Counted from the stretch's first letter, positions 32,246 through 44,426 are shown. The stretch: DNA of 64,000 bases from Acephala macrosclerotiorum (GCA_014904845.1 MU119359.1:60859-124858); one strand, 5' to 3'. A program made the numbers and translations. The notes: generated by a model not told the origin, from the letters alone.

Positions 32246-34444
32246 CTACCCAAGAGGAAAAGGTCCCCTTCCCCAATCAACACTATTCAACCACTCAAAA
32301 TCATCAATCCCCATTCCGTCCCACATACTTGCATCAAACTCCGCAACTCCATCGACCGCCGGCACTTCCTCCACAGGTGGCGGTTCAAATGCTTGCTCGA
32401 GCACACGCTTAATGACTTGTGCCATATGCCGACAGGGTTTGTAGTTTCCTGCTTCGGGCTTTATCCATTCTAGGAAGCCGATCATATAGGAGAGATTTTG
32501 AACGACCTCTGAACAAGGAAAATTGAGGTCGGTTGCGGTTTTAGGATGTCGGATTTGTTTGAGGAGTTCAGCGCAGAGGATTCCCGTTGATGGCATACCG
32601 TAGCACATTATCTGTCAAATTCAGTACCCTCTACCCACAGTCTCGAGTCAGGTATTGACAGCGGAGAGAGAAAATACTCACAGTATAGTCAAAAGTATAG
32701 TATCTCGTAAATCCCCGGTCTCTCTGCAGCCAAAGAAATACTGTCAAATCAACCATCTCCCTCGATACATCGATCAAGTTTTGCCTACTCTCATGTCCTC
32801 TCTCGACACTGAGCCTCTCAAGTAGAAAATGAATGCGTAGATAATCCATGCGACCGAACAGTAGTCTCCACATGAAGAAGTCCCACTCGCAGGCAAGGAG
32901 GCGCTCCTTAGTGGCGCCCGTGAGGAAGGGAATGGCTTGGAACGTTTCCACTGTGCGAGTTTTAAGTGAACTGAAGGCTGGTTAGTTGAGTAAGGAATTG
33001 AGGGTAAAGATGCTTACTTGACTCTTTCCATCGAAAATTGGGATGGTTTGCCGAGGAAGAGTTCCATGACTTCATCTTGGATCATGGCTGATAGGAACAT
33101 CATTCTGCAGATCGTAGCATCGTAGACTTTTCCTTTCGTGTTCCACCCGTTCTCGTCTAAGGCGTCAATTTCCCGTCGCAATGCTTCGCCTCCCTCCATT
33201 AGTACATCGTCGTGGAGATCGAGGGGTAATGGACAAGTATAGTAGCGATGGCTGAGCGCAGGAGGTCGGCCTGTAAACATCGCGATCTCTTTGTCGTTTC
33301 TGAATACACAGGCGGCCAATCTTTTCGTCATCTCGGATCGAGCGTTGATGGAAGGGGTCCCTTGGTAGCAGTGCAGGCCCATTGCAGATGCGACTGCTAC
33401 TAAATCGTGATGCAGTCGCCAGACTAAAAGGCCTGTATGTGGTTAGTAAATTGTTGTTCACACGTCCATTGCCAACTCACTTGAATCTCCTTCAAGTACC
33501 GTTTCAAAAAGCAAGTTCTTGTACAAAAGGTTGACAAACATTGGAGTCATAGAATCGCGAGACAGCTCTAGACAACCGTCAACCGCGGTTCTCAACTCTC
33601 TTACATAAACTTTGCGATCTTTGATCGCCGTATTCATGTTAATCAATTGAGAGTAGTCTGAATCTGCAATAGCCAACATTGCGCCTGCGAAATAGAGATA
33701 CAAGAGCCCTAAGAAATCCCATCTGAAGTTCTTCCCAGAAATAGAATCGACCCATTCGGATGGATCGTCTGGTTCTGCAATAGGTGTCTGGCTTGTAGTC
33801 AGGATATGTCTGGAGACCTTTTCTAGTTCGGAGTCCACGTACGGCATCTTCAGAGATGTGCCGAAAGTCGTGAAGATAGAATCTAGGACATGCTTGATTG
33901 TCTCTCGGGGCAGGTTCGTGAGGCCGATTGTATTCGTGATAAAGTGGTCCAGAAGTATATTGCACGTTTTCTCATCTGGAAGGTGTCGTAATATGAGGAC
34001 GCCACGAGCGACTTTATGACACTCAAGTACAGCAGGCGCGCAATCTTCCATGGTCTTGTCTGGGGAATGAAGCCCGGCGTGATGTAGTGTTGCCGAGTAA
34101 CTGGTCAAGCCTAGGTATCCAGGTCTGTCTATTGCTCTCGGACTGCTTGTCGATAGCGTAGGTGTCGGGGAGCATTTTCCGAGGGCAAGACTGAGAGGCT
34201 GAGGAGATGATTTGGCATTCTGGGCGGGCGACTCTCGTTTCTCCTTTGTCATCGGAGCCTCGAGGAAGATACAAGTGGAGGGATTCTTTTTCCTCTTGCA
34301 GCGGGCACAAATAGTATCGGAAGGTGTAACATCGCAGCGAACCTTTGCCTTTCGACAACTTTCGCATGCAGGATTGAGACCATTTCGGCGTTTGCTGACA
34401 TTTCCTGGACGCCTGTCAACCGTCGCTGGAGACGTCTGTAGCAT
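32246..34444 (-). CDS. Zn2Cys6 fungal-type transcription factor
   Basis: Four exons (34444-33481, 33432-33018, 32970-32682, 32611-32246) with introns of 47-70 nt, GT-AG ends and clear branch sites (TACTAACC in the first, CAACTAACC in the second) give 677 residues. The DNA-binding domain is a Zn2Cys6 cluster with CX2CX6CX8CX2CX8C spacing (Cys27, 30, 37, 46, 49, 58) preceded by basic residues and followed by KRKK. The middle carries a fungal-specific transcription-factor region (WDFLGLLYLYFAGAML; FTGRPPALSHRYYTCPLPLD). The ATG at 34444 is the first available; the open frame extends upstream without another ATG. It would act in the nucleus on CGG-type sites. The neighbouring permease in the same orientation is a possible but unproven target. 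Confidence 0.85.
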
Positions 34445-34915
34445 TGCAGGAGTGACCAAGACCTGATTTGATAGTGAATTTTTGGGGTTCTGAGACTGGA
34501 GATCAGGGACCCAGCAGACAACGCCGCGCGGAGATGACTCTGGAGTCTCGGTGTGAGCGCGAAAACCACTCAAACAATTTGATGAATAGAGTTATGATAT
34601 CGAGGGTAAAGCGAGATATTACGTATCGTGTGCCAATATTATAAGACGGTCAATGAGCAAATGAAGTCGGAGAAGAGAAGATTGAGAAATGCAGCGAGGG
34701 AAGAAGGAAGATAATAATGATGGATGAGCCGGGGTTCGGGGTAAAAGATCGGGGTGGGCCCGCCATCTATGCCACTAATCTGCATCTGTGCCTTCCTTTT
34801 CGGGGTTCTTCACTCCGTACGTGAATCTGGCACTACTCTTCGATTCTTCACAACTCGAGCGAAGTTATTCGTCTAAGAACAAGCTGTGAATACTTAATTT
34901 TTCTTGCCCTCATGA
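34445..34915. other. Upstream region of the Zn2Cys6 gene and 3' flank of the permease
   Basis: This 471-nt stretch holds the transcription-factor promoter. A purine-rich segment lies at about 34665-34720. The frame of the regulator is open to about 34600 without an ATG. Confidence 0.4.
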
Positions 34916-36649
34916 TTAGTCTGCGTGAACATCACCTTCTTGTCCCTCTTCGGCCTTCTTCGTCCACAATCTCTTAGTCTGATAGAAACCCACTCCAAGA
35001 ATCCAAAGCACTACCAGAACCACCGTCTGCACAGGAGCAAACATCGCGCCCCTCACAACCACGAAGCCGCTTACGATAGCGAAGGTAATTGGAACCAGTA
35101 AGAGAGGTTTGTATGGTCTCTCCAACTCCGGTTCGCGGAATCTCAACACAATCGCCCCAACCACAGTCAAGAAGAAGAATGAATATTCGCCCAAGCCATT
35201 GAATGTCAACAGAGCACGGAAGTTTCCAAACAGGATGTATAGAGTTGAGAGAATGCTGGATAGGAGCAGCGCATTGAGAGGTGCGTCGGATGAGGAATCT
35301 GGAGATGGTTTGGTGCCAACCTTTCCGACGATAGCGAAGAAGTGGGGTAGCCAGTTTGCATTCGCTGCGGCGACAGCCATGCGGCCTGCGACGAAGGAAT
35401 TTCCGAGTAGGGAGCCTGCAACCACAAGACAGACCAGGATTGCTGCGACGATGCCGAAGGCTAGGCCGAGGAGTCGAGTTATCGCTGTCTTTCAAATTGT
35501 CAGTCTCTGAGCCAAGGAAAACGAGCAATGCGAGACTCACCACAGCGACGCTGTCGGTCGTTGAAATGACATCCCAGGGAAGCAAGATGTAGTAAGCTGC
35601 ATTTGCAGCAATGAAGCAAAGGATAATGGTAGGAATGGCGGTATTGATGGCCAGTGGGAGCTGGCGAGCAGGCGACTTGAGCTCAGCTGTGATGTATATA
35701 GCCTGACAGACATGAGTAATCTTTCATTTGGAAGACACAAGGTCTGAACTTACCTTGTCCCATCCCGAATAAGCCCATAATGCCGCATATAGTGCTGCCG
35801 AGAAGTGTCCAAGAATCTGCCATTGACTCAATTTGCTCCAATCAATCGTACTTCCATCTGCTTCGGGAGTGTCTCTGTACCCAAACCAAGGTTTTGTCAA
35901 CCAATCTCTTCCACCAACATCTCGCTTGGGGCTGGAAAGTCCAATAATGACGACCACCAAGCCAGCCAAGAACACTCCAAAGATGCTGAGGAACTTGGTC
36001 CCAACAAAGAAGTTGTTTAGTCGAGTACTGGCATTGGTGCTGATGCCATTCGCTGCGTTGATGATGAGCAGAACGAGGACGGAGAGAAACTTATGCAAGA
36101 TGCTCCCAGCTTGATCTGTCACACCCGAAGCAGAGAAGATAGTCTCGATGAAGACGATGCTCAAAACTGCGAGCGTTGCAGGCATCACGGCGACGATCCA
36201 TGTCCAGGCTGCTAAGAAGCCGAAAACATCACCAAAAATGCGTTTGAGAAATGGCTGCACACCACCTATACGTAGCAATCAGATTTCAACTCAATTAGAA
36301 AACGTGAATGTTGAAGCAAAAGACCTTCTCCAGGAATCGCAGTGCCCAACTCAGCCAAAGTAGCAGCTCCAGTCCATGCAAGTACCCCTCCAACTAACCA
36401 TGTTATCAATGCCGCACCAGGGGATGGGACGTTCGCATCGATAGATCCAGGAGACGTGAAGACACCGCTTCCGATCACGATACTTATGATAATAGCGAAT
36501 GCGTTGATGGCTCCAAGATTTCGTTTGAAGGTTCCTTCCACGGGAGCTGTGGTCGTGGTGGCTGAGGCTTGAGGGCCATATTCTGGCTCGTTGCCGGCTG
36601 CGAGGAGTGGCCTGTCGGCTCCATCATTCAACTGATCGTTCTCAGCCAT
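34916..36649 (-). CDS. LAT-type amino-acid permease (APC superfamily)
   Basis: Exons 36649-36325, 36265-35754, 35702-35541 and 35488-34916 sum to 1572 nt (523 residues). The third intron uses an AAAG acceptor at 35489, the only one that keeps the frame. About twelve transmembrane helices are seen. The first carries the APC substrate-binding motif IIISIVIGSGVFTSPGSI, and the third region reads AGTLAEL-like ATLAELGTAIPGEGG. Fungal LAT-type permeases import large neutral amino acids such as methionine across the plasma membrane. Hydrophilic tails begin MAENDQLNDGADRPLL and end in EEGQEGDVHAD, with acidic residues that could take part in endocytic control. The exact substrate cannot be read from sequence. 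Confidence 0.85.
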
Positions 36650-37376
36650 CGTTGGAGTGTGGTGTTGGCACTGTAGGAAAGATTGGGGGAGGAAGAAAGA
36701 GAGAGGTCATTCGGGGTTCCGGAAAATGGTGTGATTCACATGATCGAGCTGCAAGTTTTTTGATGGCTGCACACCACTTTATCTCTCAGTCACATTCATT
36801 GCCTTGCGTTTTTTCTCCCCCTCTTCTTACTTACACATCCTGTGCAGTGAACGTCTCAAGGATCATCGGGAAAAGTCAGAGAATGCAGCCCTTATCGTCT
36901 AACACTTCAAAGCCCATCCAACAAGGCAGACTGTCTTCAGAATCCTTTTTATCGCTGTCAACATCGTTTCCTGACTTTTGTTTGTTCTTTCTGGCTTGTC
37001 GCATGTGACAATTGAGTTCGCTCATCGAATTGCCCCTCCACCTCGAGCGCAATGCGTCTAGATTTGGGGTGGTTCTTTTACTGTTATTTTGGGGGCCGAG
37101 GGCCTGGACGTTTAGTGATGAAGGCCCTGACACTGGGAGACATCCAACTGGAGGACAGTGATTGAAGCCCGAGTGATGAATGTCCGCCACACAGGATGAA
37201 GATGGCCCCGTGAAAATGAGCTCGAGCTCACACTCGCCTTTAATCACGTTGCTGAATTGTATGCTACTTTTCTATTCATACCGCGATCGTATGTATATCA
37301 TTTTTGGTTCTATTTGGCACAGGTCTTTCATCTTCCCTCGGCGCTGCCTATGACAGCAAATCTTGTGTAGCCTTCC
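36650..37376. other. Permease promoter and spacer, no gene seen
   Basis: About 730 nt. CT-rich sequence near 36815-36835 lies upstream of the permease in antisense. Short frames on both strands show no family features. Confidence 0.4.
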
Positions 37377-38713
37377 CTACGCTGTTCGAACCAACTTTCT
37401 GTTCACGAATTCACCGATTCCCATCTTTCCAAGCCCCCTACCAAACTCAGAGTTCTTGACACCTCCAAATGGCAGCTCTGGAGCAAAGTAGGCCGCCGAG
37501 TTGATGAATACCATGCCACTCTAAATTTGCCCCGCCACCATTCTTGCATGTACAAGATCAGTCCCGAACACGCTAGCTCCAAGCCCAAACTTCGTCGCAT
37601 TTGCCAGCTCAATTGCCTGCATTTCAGTGTCCACCACATAGAAGGAAGCAACTGGCCCGAATGTTTCCTGTTGAAACAGAGGGTTGTCGGAGCTGACGTC
37701 GGTGATGATCGCAGGCTGGACATAGAACCCCGGACGGTTAATCCTCTGTCCACCCATCACGACCCTCGCACCGTATCTCTTCGCCACCTCGATCTGCTCC
37801 AACAAATCGTTCGTCCCTTGCTCACTGCTCAATGGCCCCAACGTCGTCTCCTTATCCTCCGGAATCCCAACCTTCAGCGACTCAAACATCTTTGCCAACC
37901 CCTCCAGAAACAAATTCCCACGCTCTCTGCCCACAACGATGAACCGCTTTGCAGAAACACACACCTGCCCCATAACCAATAACTGTCCCTTGGCACCCTC
38001 CTTCACCGCCGCCTTCAAATCCGCATCCTCCAACACAATGAACGGATCGCTCCCTCCAAGTTCTAACACCACCTTCTTCAGGTTCCTCCCCGCCGGTGAG
38101 GGTGACACCACGAACGCGAAAATCATCCATAAACATATCAATCTGATCAAAGCTACAAAATAGATTCGTATAAACACCTTCCGGCGCCCCAGCTTCCGCC
38201 AACACTTGAGCAAAGGCCATCGCACATTGAGGGACGTTCCGTGCGTGTTTGACAATCAACGCATTTCTAGCAACGAGTTGCGGTCCTGCGACTCGTGCGA
38301 GTTGGTAATATGGAAAATTCTAAGGCTCGATAGCAAGCAGCACTCCAATCGGTTGCGTCAAAATTATACTCCTTGGCGCTTCAGGTACATCGGCGTCTTT
38401 TAAAAAGTGCTCGGCATGCGTAGCATAGTACTCTAAAATGGAAGCTGATAACTCGACTTCTGAATAAGCTTCTGAAATTAGTTTACCCATTTCGAGGGTG
38501 ATGAGGGTGGCGAGTTGGTATGATTGGAGACGCATTATTCGTGCTGCTTTTGCGATGACGAGGGTGCTTTCCTAATACGTGTCGAAGACACCATTCCGTT
38601 GTGTAGCGGGTATGGGCAGTTGACAAGGCGCTTTGGGCTTCATGGGTGGTGATTTCGGGGAAGGAGTGAAGGAGTTGGCCTGTGGCCGGGGAGAGGGTTT
38701 GGTAGCTTCTCAT
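37377..38713 (-). pseudogene. Aldehyde dehydrogenase (succinate-semialdehyde-dehydrogenase-like), inactivated
   Basis: From the ATG at 38713 (MRSYQTLSPATGQLLHSFPE) to the TAG at 37379-37377 the sequence follows an NAD(P)-dependent aldehyde dehydrogenase. Family blocks are ITLEMGKLISEA, NFPYYQLARVAGPQLVARN, VLELGGSDPFIVLEDADL, the catalytic-cysteine block GQVCVSAKRF, QETFGPV and [15 protein letters not shown]. Lesions: a frameshift near 38575; TAG at 38322-38320 replacing the tryptophan of the usual PWNFPYY; a deletion with frame change near 38090 that removes the SExxG segment after VTLTG; and TAG at 37523-37521 replacing a likely glutamate before SGMVFIN. The intact enzyme would oxidise succinate semialdehyde in GABA catabolism. 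A GABA-type permease gene exists at 53-54.9 kb but is not adjacent. Confidence 0.9.
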
Positions 38714-39689
38714 CTTGAGTGATTGGAACAGACCAAGCCAAAGTACAACGTGGGATTGAATTTGAAGTAGTTCCAATGAAGATGCCAGACAGATTTAGTG
38801 TAAGTTGAGTTGTTTGAGTAGTTGACGATCGATGATAATGAAGGAAAATGAAGGAGATCTCCAAGAAGATTATAACTGGAACATTTTTCTGAAGTATCAT
38901 GGTGTCTAACCGAGCTTCCGTCACGGCATGGCATTGAGTCTCAAGAAACAGGTAACCTTACAAGAAGGCTAGACGAGCTGTTGTTTCTGGTCATCATCAT
39001 GTCATGGAGTCGGCAACCGTCAGGTGACTCCCGATACTCCCGCACCAATCAGGTACTTCTTGCCCGCCACAGGTACTTCTTGCCCGCCACAGTTTCTTGT
39101 CTTGCTCATTCTCGTCCAATCCTTGACTGACCCAGTAACTCATGCTTCTTGATATCGTCTCCTAATCTTGGAAGGTACAAAGACCACGAACTTTACACGT
39201 GCCTCGCTTTCGAACACCCTTGCATCTCCACGCCTCTTTCATCTCAATCGCGACGCGACTTCGTTTCTTCTCTTACGAATTATTATGGACGTCGTTGAAC
39301 CTCCGCACTATTCGCAATGCAGACAACCTAGAATCTCAGAAGATGAGCACATATCGAACACTTTATTTAATAAGAATAATATTAACGCGTGCGCATTGAG
39401 CTCAAATGGCATCAGCCCTCCTCAACTCGTGCCCTAGAGATGGCCGTGATGCGTTTAGGGTATTGCATTTCGATTCATCCTCATCTCAGCTGCAGTGGAC
39501 GTATGTTCTGCTTTGCAAATTTGATACTTACAACTCATAGTCATTCTACCACTCATTTCTTTCACGATTTGATTTTGAAGCTTGCGCCACACACGGGCGA
39601 AGTCTCACCTGCGTTCAAAACTAACAGAAAGGACCAAGAAGAAAACTAGCGAATAATGCATTCGCGATCCGTGAAACATCTTCGGCGGA
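38714..39689. other. Intergenic, no gene recognised
   Basis: Contains a 20-bp tandem duplication (39051-39090). Frames at 39168-39437 and 39389-39649 show no recognisable sequence. Confidence 0.4.
39051..39090 (+). repeat. Perfect 20-bp tandem duplication
   Basis: AGGTACTTCTTGCCCGCCAC occurs twice head to tail. A shorter related AGGT boundary precedes it. It looks like a recent slippage or duplication. Confidence 0.9.
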
Positions 39690-40557
39690 TGTTGACGATA
39701 TGGCCCACATGTTCATCATCTGCAATGCCAACGATGACATTTGGAAACCGATGACTTCGAGGATCAGTTCAGATGATCGCCTCGAGTGGATGAGAAACTA
39801 TTTTCGAAATCAAGCAGCTAAACCAGATATGAGATCCTTTAAAGTCGTGGAAAGCGCCACCGGGTTAGCATTAATGGTCTCCCTTGCAAGCATTTCAAGT
39901 TGATGGTTCTTAGAAAGATCATCGCCTTTGCTAACCTCCAATACCCCTACACATACACTCCAGAGGACAACGCCACGATGCTCAGTAGACCACAATTGCA
40001 ATGGCCACTTGGTTTCAACACCGCCTTGGCTTTCGAGTTTCCGGAAACATGTTTAAGCGAAGCATGTGGATATGATCCCTCAAAACACTTCCGTAAGAAC
40101 TTCCCCTCGTACCCCGCATCTCTTAAATCTCAGACCCAGAACAGATCGCCAAGGAACAAACACCCACCCCTCACACCAGAGAAAAGGGCTCGGAACAATG
40201 CTCAGCCTACGTTGCAACGAGATCGCAGACAAAGCAGGGGCGAAAACATACGTGGTTAGTAGGCCGAACTCGCTACGTATGCTGCAGAAAACGGGCTTCA
40301 AGACACTCGCTACTAATCATATCGATATGACGAGGCACGGTGGGAGTAAGGAGGATGGAAAGATGTGGGTACTTATGCGGGAACCTATGGGAAACGGGCC
40401 AGATGCCCTTCAGGAGCCAGGAGAGAAAGAACGTCATGTGCCTTCAATCGCCAACCTGCTTGAAGCGAAAGAGGAGCAGCGTTGGAAGGATGCGATGTCC
40501 TCAAATGTCTGTTGGGCATTTTGGACGACTTGCAATCGCTATATTCAGACTGAATGA
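39690..40557 (+). pseudogene. GNAT-family N-acetyltransferase, frameshifted
   Basis: Three frames together make one fungal GNAT protein. The first (to 39903) reads DDIWKPMTSRISSDDRLEW and SFKVVESATG. The second (from about 39907) reads KIIAFANLQYPYTYTPEDN and GFNTALAFEFPETC. The third (to 40557) holds the acetyl-CoA-binding motif A, HQRKGLGTMLSLRCNEIAD, followed by AGAKTYVVSRPNSLRMLQKTG. At least two frameshifts separate them and no GT-AG introns of correct phase replace them. The original enzyme would have acetylated a small molecule or amine in the cytosol. The start codon was not located. Confidence 0.75.
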
Positions 40558-40838
40558 GTTGATGAAGGTCTACCAAGGATACACCCCAAGTTCACCGTCA
40601 AACGAAACCTTGATGCTTAATACTTGTTTTTCTGATAGTCGAAAACCGGGAGCATCCAGGAACGAGCTCAAGCACGAGAATCGAGAAGATATTCCTTGCT
40701 CAACCCGACGAAAACCTTTGGACTCCTTCGCTGCAAATCCCTTCGCTCGAGCTTCCTAGTTATAAAACTCCTAGAACTCCCCGCTTCTTCCCTCGATCAT
40801 CCAATATCTTCATCTCCCCCAACCCTTTCCGTGCATTC

Positions 40839-41288
40839 TCACAAAGTCCCCTTAACACAATTCCCACAAACCCGATGCTTGCACTTCTTACACTCCTTTC
40901 TAACTCGGTTATTCTCAGTCTCACACTCTTTCCCATCAACGATCCCACAGCAATACCATTGCGTCCAAGGCATCTCCCCCCTCTTCACGTGATCCAACCA
41001 GAACTTCCCCACATCCTTCGCCTTGCTCGTGTATTTCTCCAGCTTCTCTTTAGCTCCCCCTTTTGCCTTCGTCGAGTTTGTTGTTGACTCCGTGACTGTT
41101 CTTGGGGGTGGGATAGGCTTTCGTTGTGGCAATGGTGGCACGTATGCTGGTGGTTGGTCTGGGGTGTCAGGTGATGCCGAAGTTACTTCTGCTTGAGGAA
41201 GAGTTTCTGGTTCTTGGAGTTGTGCGGAATGAACCTCTTCCAGTGGGACATTGTCCATTTCTTTCGTATTTGTATTTGAAGAAACCAT
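40839..41288 (-). CDS. Small protein with C-terminal Cys-knuckle (149 residues)
   Basis: Single exon from the ATG at 41288; the open frame upstream of it looks like 5' UTR. The first 70 residues are polar with a proline-rich segment (QPPAYVPPLPQRKPIPPPR), followed by a lysine-rich helix and a C-terminal cysteine module WYCCGIVDGKEC, CKKCKHRVCGNC. The CxxCxHxxCxxC pattern fits a small zinc-binding ribbon, perhaps for protein contacts. Related-looking modules occur in several other small genes of this window. Function unknown. Confidence 0.65.
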   Translation of the reverse strand: MVSSNTNTKEMDNVPLEEVHSAQLQEPETLPQAEVTSASPDTPDQPPAYVPPLPQRKPIPPPRTVTESTTNSTKAKGGAKEKLEKYTSKAKDVGKFWLDHVKRGEMPWTQWYCCGIVDGKECETENNRVRKECKKCKHRVCGNCVKGTL

Positions 41289-41795
41289 GATGGAGTAAGT
41301 AAGTTTGAGAAAGAGGATGAGTTGTTGTGGCGAAGTTGAGGTTGCGTCGAATATCCTGGTTTCTCGGTGGCGATACTGGCGAGGAAGTCGCAACTCGCGT
41401 GATGTTTTTTGTTATGCGCGAGCTTCTTTCTTGGCAGGTACTTAATTTCAGGAAGCAAGGTTAGAAGTGACTTGATATTGACATCGAGTGAATTTTCATA
41501 GCTTTTCGTGATACATGTTGGGTTGACTTCCAGTCATCCACATCAAATGAATGATTCACAACCGTCCCCTTCCATTTGAGCCTCAATCCATCATTCTTCC
41601 CGCATTTTCTGTAGTTGTCAATCTTCCAAGCATACAATCCCCAAATCCCCAAATCCCCAAGAAAGCAAGAATGACTCCATGAAATAAATGTCAAAGCGAG
41701 CGCCGTATGAAGTCATCGTACAACCCCTCCCCAACTCCCTTTCTCCTCAATTCCCCTTCATCTTCCACCCCCAAACCAACCAACATAGGCCCCCC
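41289..41795. other. Short intergenic stretch
   Basis: About 500 nt. A minus-strand frame at 41694-41461 lacks an ATG and any family signature. No gene is called. Confidence 0.35.
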
Positions 41796-42041
41796 TCAAT
41801 CTCTAGATTTCCGTACATATTCGGAACTCGAGCCCGCGAACCGTTGCAACTTTTCATCATTCTGATCGATGTGCTTGCCACAGTGCAAGCATTCTCGGTG
41901 CCATATTGAGTGGACTTTGTTGCACTGTTGCAGTGTTAGTAATTGATTTGGTGCGAGAGACAAGGAATTGGTAATGTGGGGAGGACAGCATACCTTCTCA
42001 CCGAAGAGGATGTTACTGCATCGCCAGTGTGTGAAACGCAT
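41796..42041 (-). CDS. Very small two-exon Cys-knuckle protein (58 residues)
   Basis: Exons 42041-41994 and 41924-41796 around a 69-nt intron (GTATGC donor, TTACTAACAC branch, CAACAG acceptor) give 177 nt, 58 residues. The product reads MRFTHWRCSNILFGEK, then CNKVHSIWHRECLHCGKH and a polar end. Cysteine and histidine spacing (HWRC, C, HREC, HCGKH) is compatible with a single zinc site. The upstream sequence is AC-rich like a fungal leader. The splice signals are textbook quality, which supports a real gene despite the small size. No family is recognised. Confidence 0.5.
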   Translation of the reverse strand: MRFTHWRCSNILFGEKVCCPPHITNSLSLAPNQLLTLQQCNKVHSIWHRECLHCGKHIDQNDEKLQRFAGSSSEYVRKSRD

Positions 42042-43606
42042 GATGACGTAGTGTGTTCTGTGTGTTGTGGGAGTGTTGCTCTGGAGAGAGTTGTCTTGAG
42101 GAGATCGAAGACGTGGACTGTTGAGAGTAGGATCAGGATTATGAAGAGCGGTTACTCTCGACGATCGATGGCCCAGATATATACCCCTTACTCAAGGTGG
42201 TGCTTTGCCTGTTTTGAAAGGATCACAAGCCAGCACTACAGAAATTGCCTCACCACGAGACTTACTCTCTTTCAAGAGGTGCCCAAATCCATCGAGATGC
42301 TTAGAACAAAACCGATAATAGCCCTTCCTATCTCAAAGCTCAATCTTAATCTATACACATGATCAAGCCCCAGCGCCAATTCGGCGCCAGAACCAGCGGG
42401 ATGTCTCTTCGTCCCGACCAGTCTCCCGAGACTCGGGATCCCCCACATTACCCCTGTAATATTGACCCCATGAGTTCTTCAAACTTAAAATGATTCCCAC
42501 GTGGAGGGTTCCTGGAAAGGGAGGGCTGAAACGAAACGATAACGGGTTCAGCCTTCCAAGTCTAAATCGGGTTATGGGCGGTAGATATGGGGAAGACCAA
42601 AATCGACAAGACAGGTAAAGGCCGTCCTACAATGTCTCGACATCTCCCACCAATTGGTGTAATTCTCCATTTTGTCATTTCCCTTCACCAATAAGAGCAG
42701 ATATCTCCAATAGCAAACAGCAGAATGTTATTAGAATGAGATCACTAGATGATAGATATCTGAACAAGAACCTGGCTCGCAAATCCCTCGCCTCTGCAGT
42801 TCCTTGTCAAAGCCACAGGCTCTAGTGTCCTACTCTCGGGTTGAATGTCTGACCGTATGTCCCAACTTCTGGTCGCTCTGTTAAACTTTGAAACTTTCAG
42901 ATCGGTTCGAACATTGAGGTGGATCTCGAATGTTATTGTAGGTCGTAGCTTCTAAGCCAGATCTGGTATTGAGATTTGTTGTATATCGAGTTCTCCAAGC
43001 CAGGCTGGGGCATTCGGCTGATGTGGTTCCCCACATTGTATTCAAACATAAGGACAATGTATTGCTCCATATCCGTCCTGCTGCTGTCTCTTCCACACAT
43101 TATGTAGGTCGTCTGAATGTCTAATAACAATTTCAATTCCTTCCTCCTTCTTTTCCCCACCTCCTCGCCATCCATCCCAAACCAGCGCCCCCGCGATCAA
43201 AACCCCACAAACGCCTCAAAGACCGTCACATTAATCCACGAGCCCCCATGCTGCGCGGAGACAGGAATAGCCATCACCCTCCCCACCACACACAACCACA
43301 TCATTCTCCTATCATTCTATATCGCTGTGTTGAGATAGAATGCTCTATCTAGGCCAACTTAGCTCTGTTCTATCAAGGGCCATGAACTACGACCAGCGCG
43401 TGACATTGTGGGTGAGTACAAGAATGGGGGAGGCGAGGCGAGGTGAGATGGCGTTGCATTGGGGGCTTTCCAGACCACCCTCTCAGCTTTCAGAAGCCCA
43501 CTAGCTCATCAATGCCCTTTTTGCGACTTGCAACAAAACTCCATGAATCAGACAGGCTGTGCGGAAAGAAGAAACTGGATTGGACGCAAGCGCATAACTT
43601 TACATA
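42042..43606. other. 1.5 kb without a recognised gene
   Basis: Short frames on both strands (for example plus 43117-43338 and minus 43175-42933) have no family features. A minus-strand segment near 43260-43185 reads SAQHGGSWINVTVFEAF, possibly a coding leftover. Confidence 0.35.
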
Positions 43607-43895
43607 CTAAGTTGGCAGGTGCAGCACGACAAGGCCATAAGGCCCGATGTTTACCGAGCCACTGAGCTTGAGTATTGTACATATGATCCCACAAACAGGC
43701 AGTTGAACGGGGAAGAATGAACTCAACTCACCCAATGCTAAGACTCCCATCTGCAATTGCATGGATTGCTGGTATCGACTGCACATTCAAGACCTCGACG
43801 TTCTTTTCGGTAGCAGACCTAGGCAGTAAGCTAGCGGCGCCGTTGACACTGAATGCGCCCCGTAAGCCGACAACGGTGGGGGCAAGTGCTGGCAT
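43607..43895 (-). CDS. Small two-exon hypothetical protein (72 residues)
   Basis: Exons 43895-43732 and 43661-43607 around a 70-nt intron (GTGAGT donor, GCTCAG acceptor) total 219 nt, an exact multiple of three. The first exon reads MPALAPTVVGLRGAFSVNG and ends DGSLSIG; the second adds GSVNIGPYGLVVLHLPT. The frame is open far upstream (to 44201), but composition there resembles a leader, and MPAL is preceded by CAGACA. The protein is mildly hydrophobic without a clear signal peptide. Family and function are unknown. Confidence 0.4.
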
Positions 43896-44426
43896 TGTCT
43901 GATTTGAGGTGCTGCAGGTGATCTGATGAACGTCGAATAACGGGGAAAAGAAAGCAATGCAGGAGCGTGGATGGAGTTGGAGAACGTGGGAGACTCGATC
44001 GTGGCAGGGATGATTAGTGATACAAACGACAAATCGGTGAAAACGCGAGCATAGCACAAGGACGATATCGCGCTTGCGAGCTCGAAGTAAAAGATCATGC
44101 AGCGAAAAAAGACTCTGGCGACGAGCAATCTTGGTCGACGCATCGCAAACATTTTTGTGCAGACTTGCAGATGAACTACTCTCACTTCCTGTACCCTCCA
44201 TCCAACGACCTCTGGGATTTATGCTTGCAACTCTTCTTCAAATCTTGAACACAGAGCAGAGAACAATTCAATCGCAGACTTTCGCGCCGAACAGGGTTCA
44301 AAGAAGACAGATGCAGATTGTCCCATGTTTTGCTTTTCCGTATCCTTGATGCGCCGTACAGAATGCTCCTAGGGTATCATGGCTCCAAACACCGCCGAAT
44401 GTATAAATCTGTCGACCGTGAGGTAT

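Noticed and set aside
42933..43338. Short frames on both strands
   Set aside because: No splice logic, family sequence or start context; composition fits intergenic DNA.
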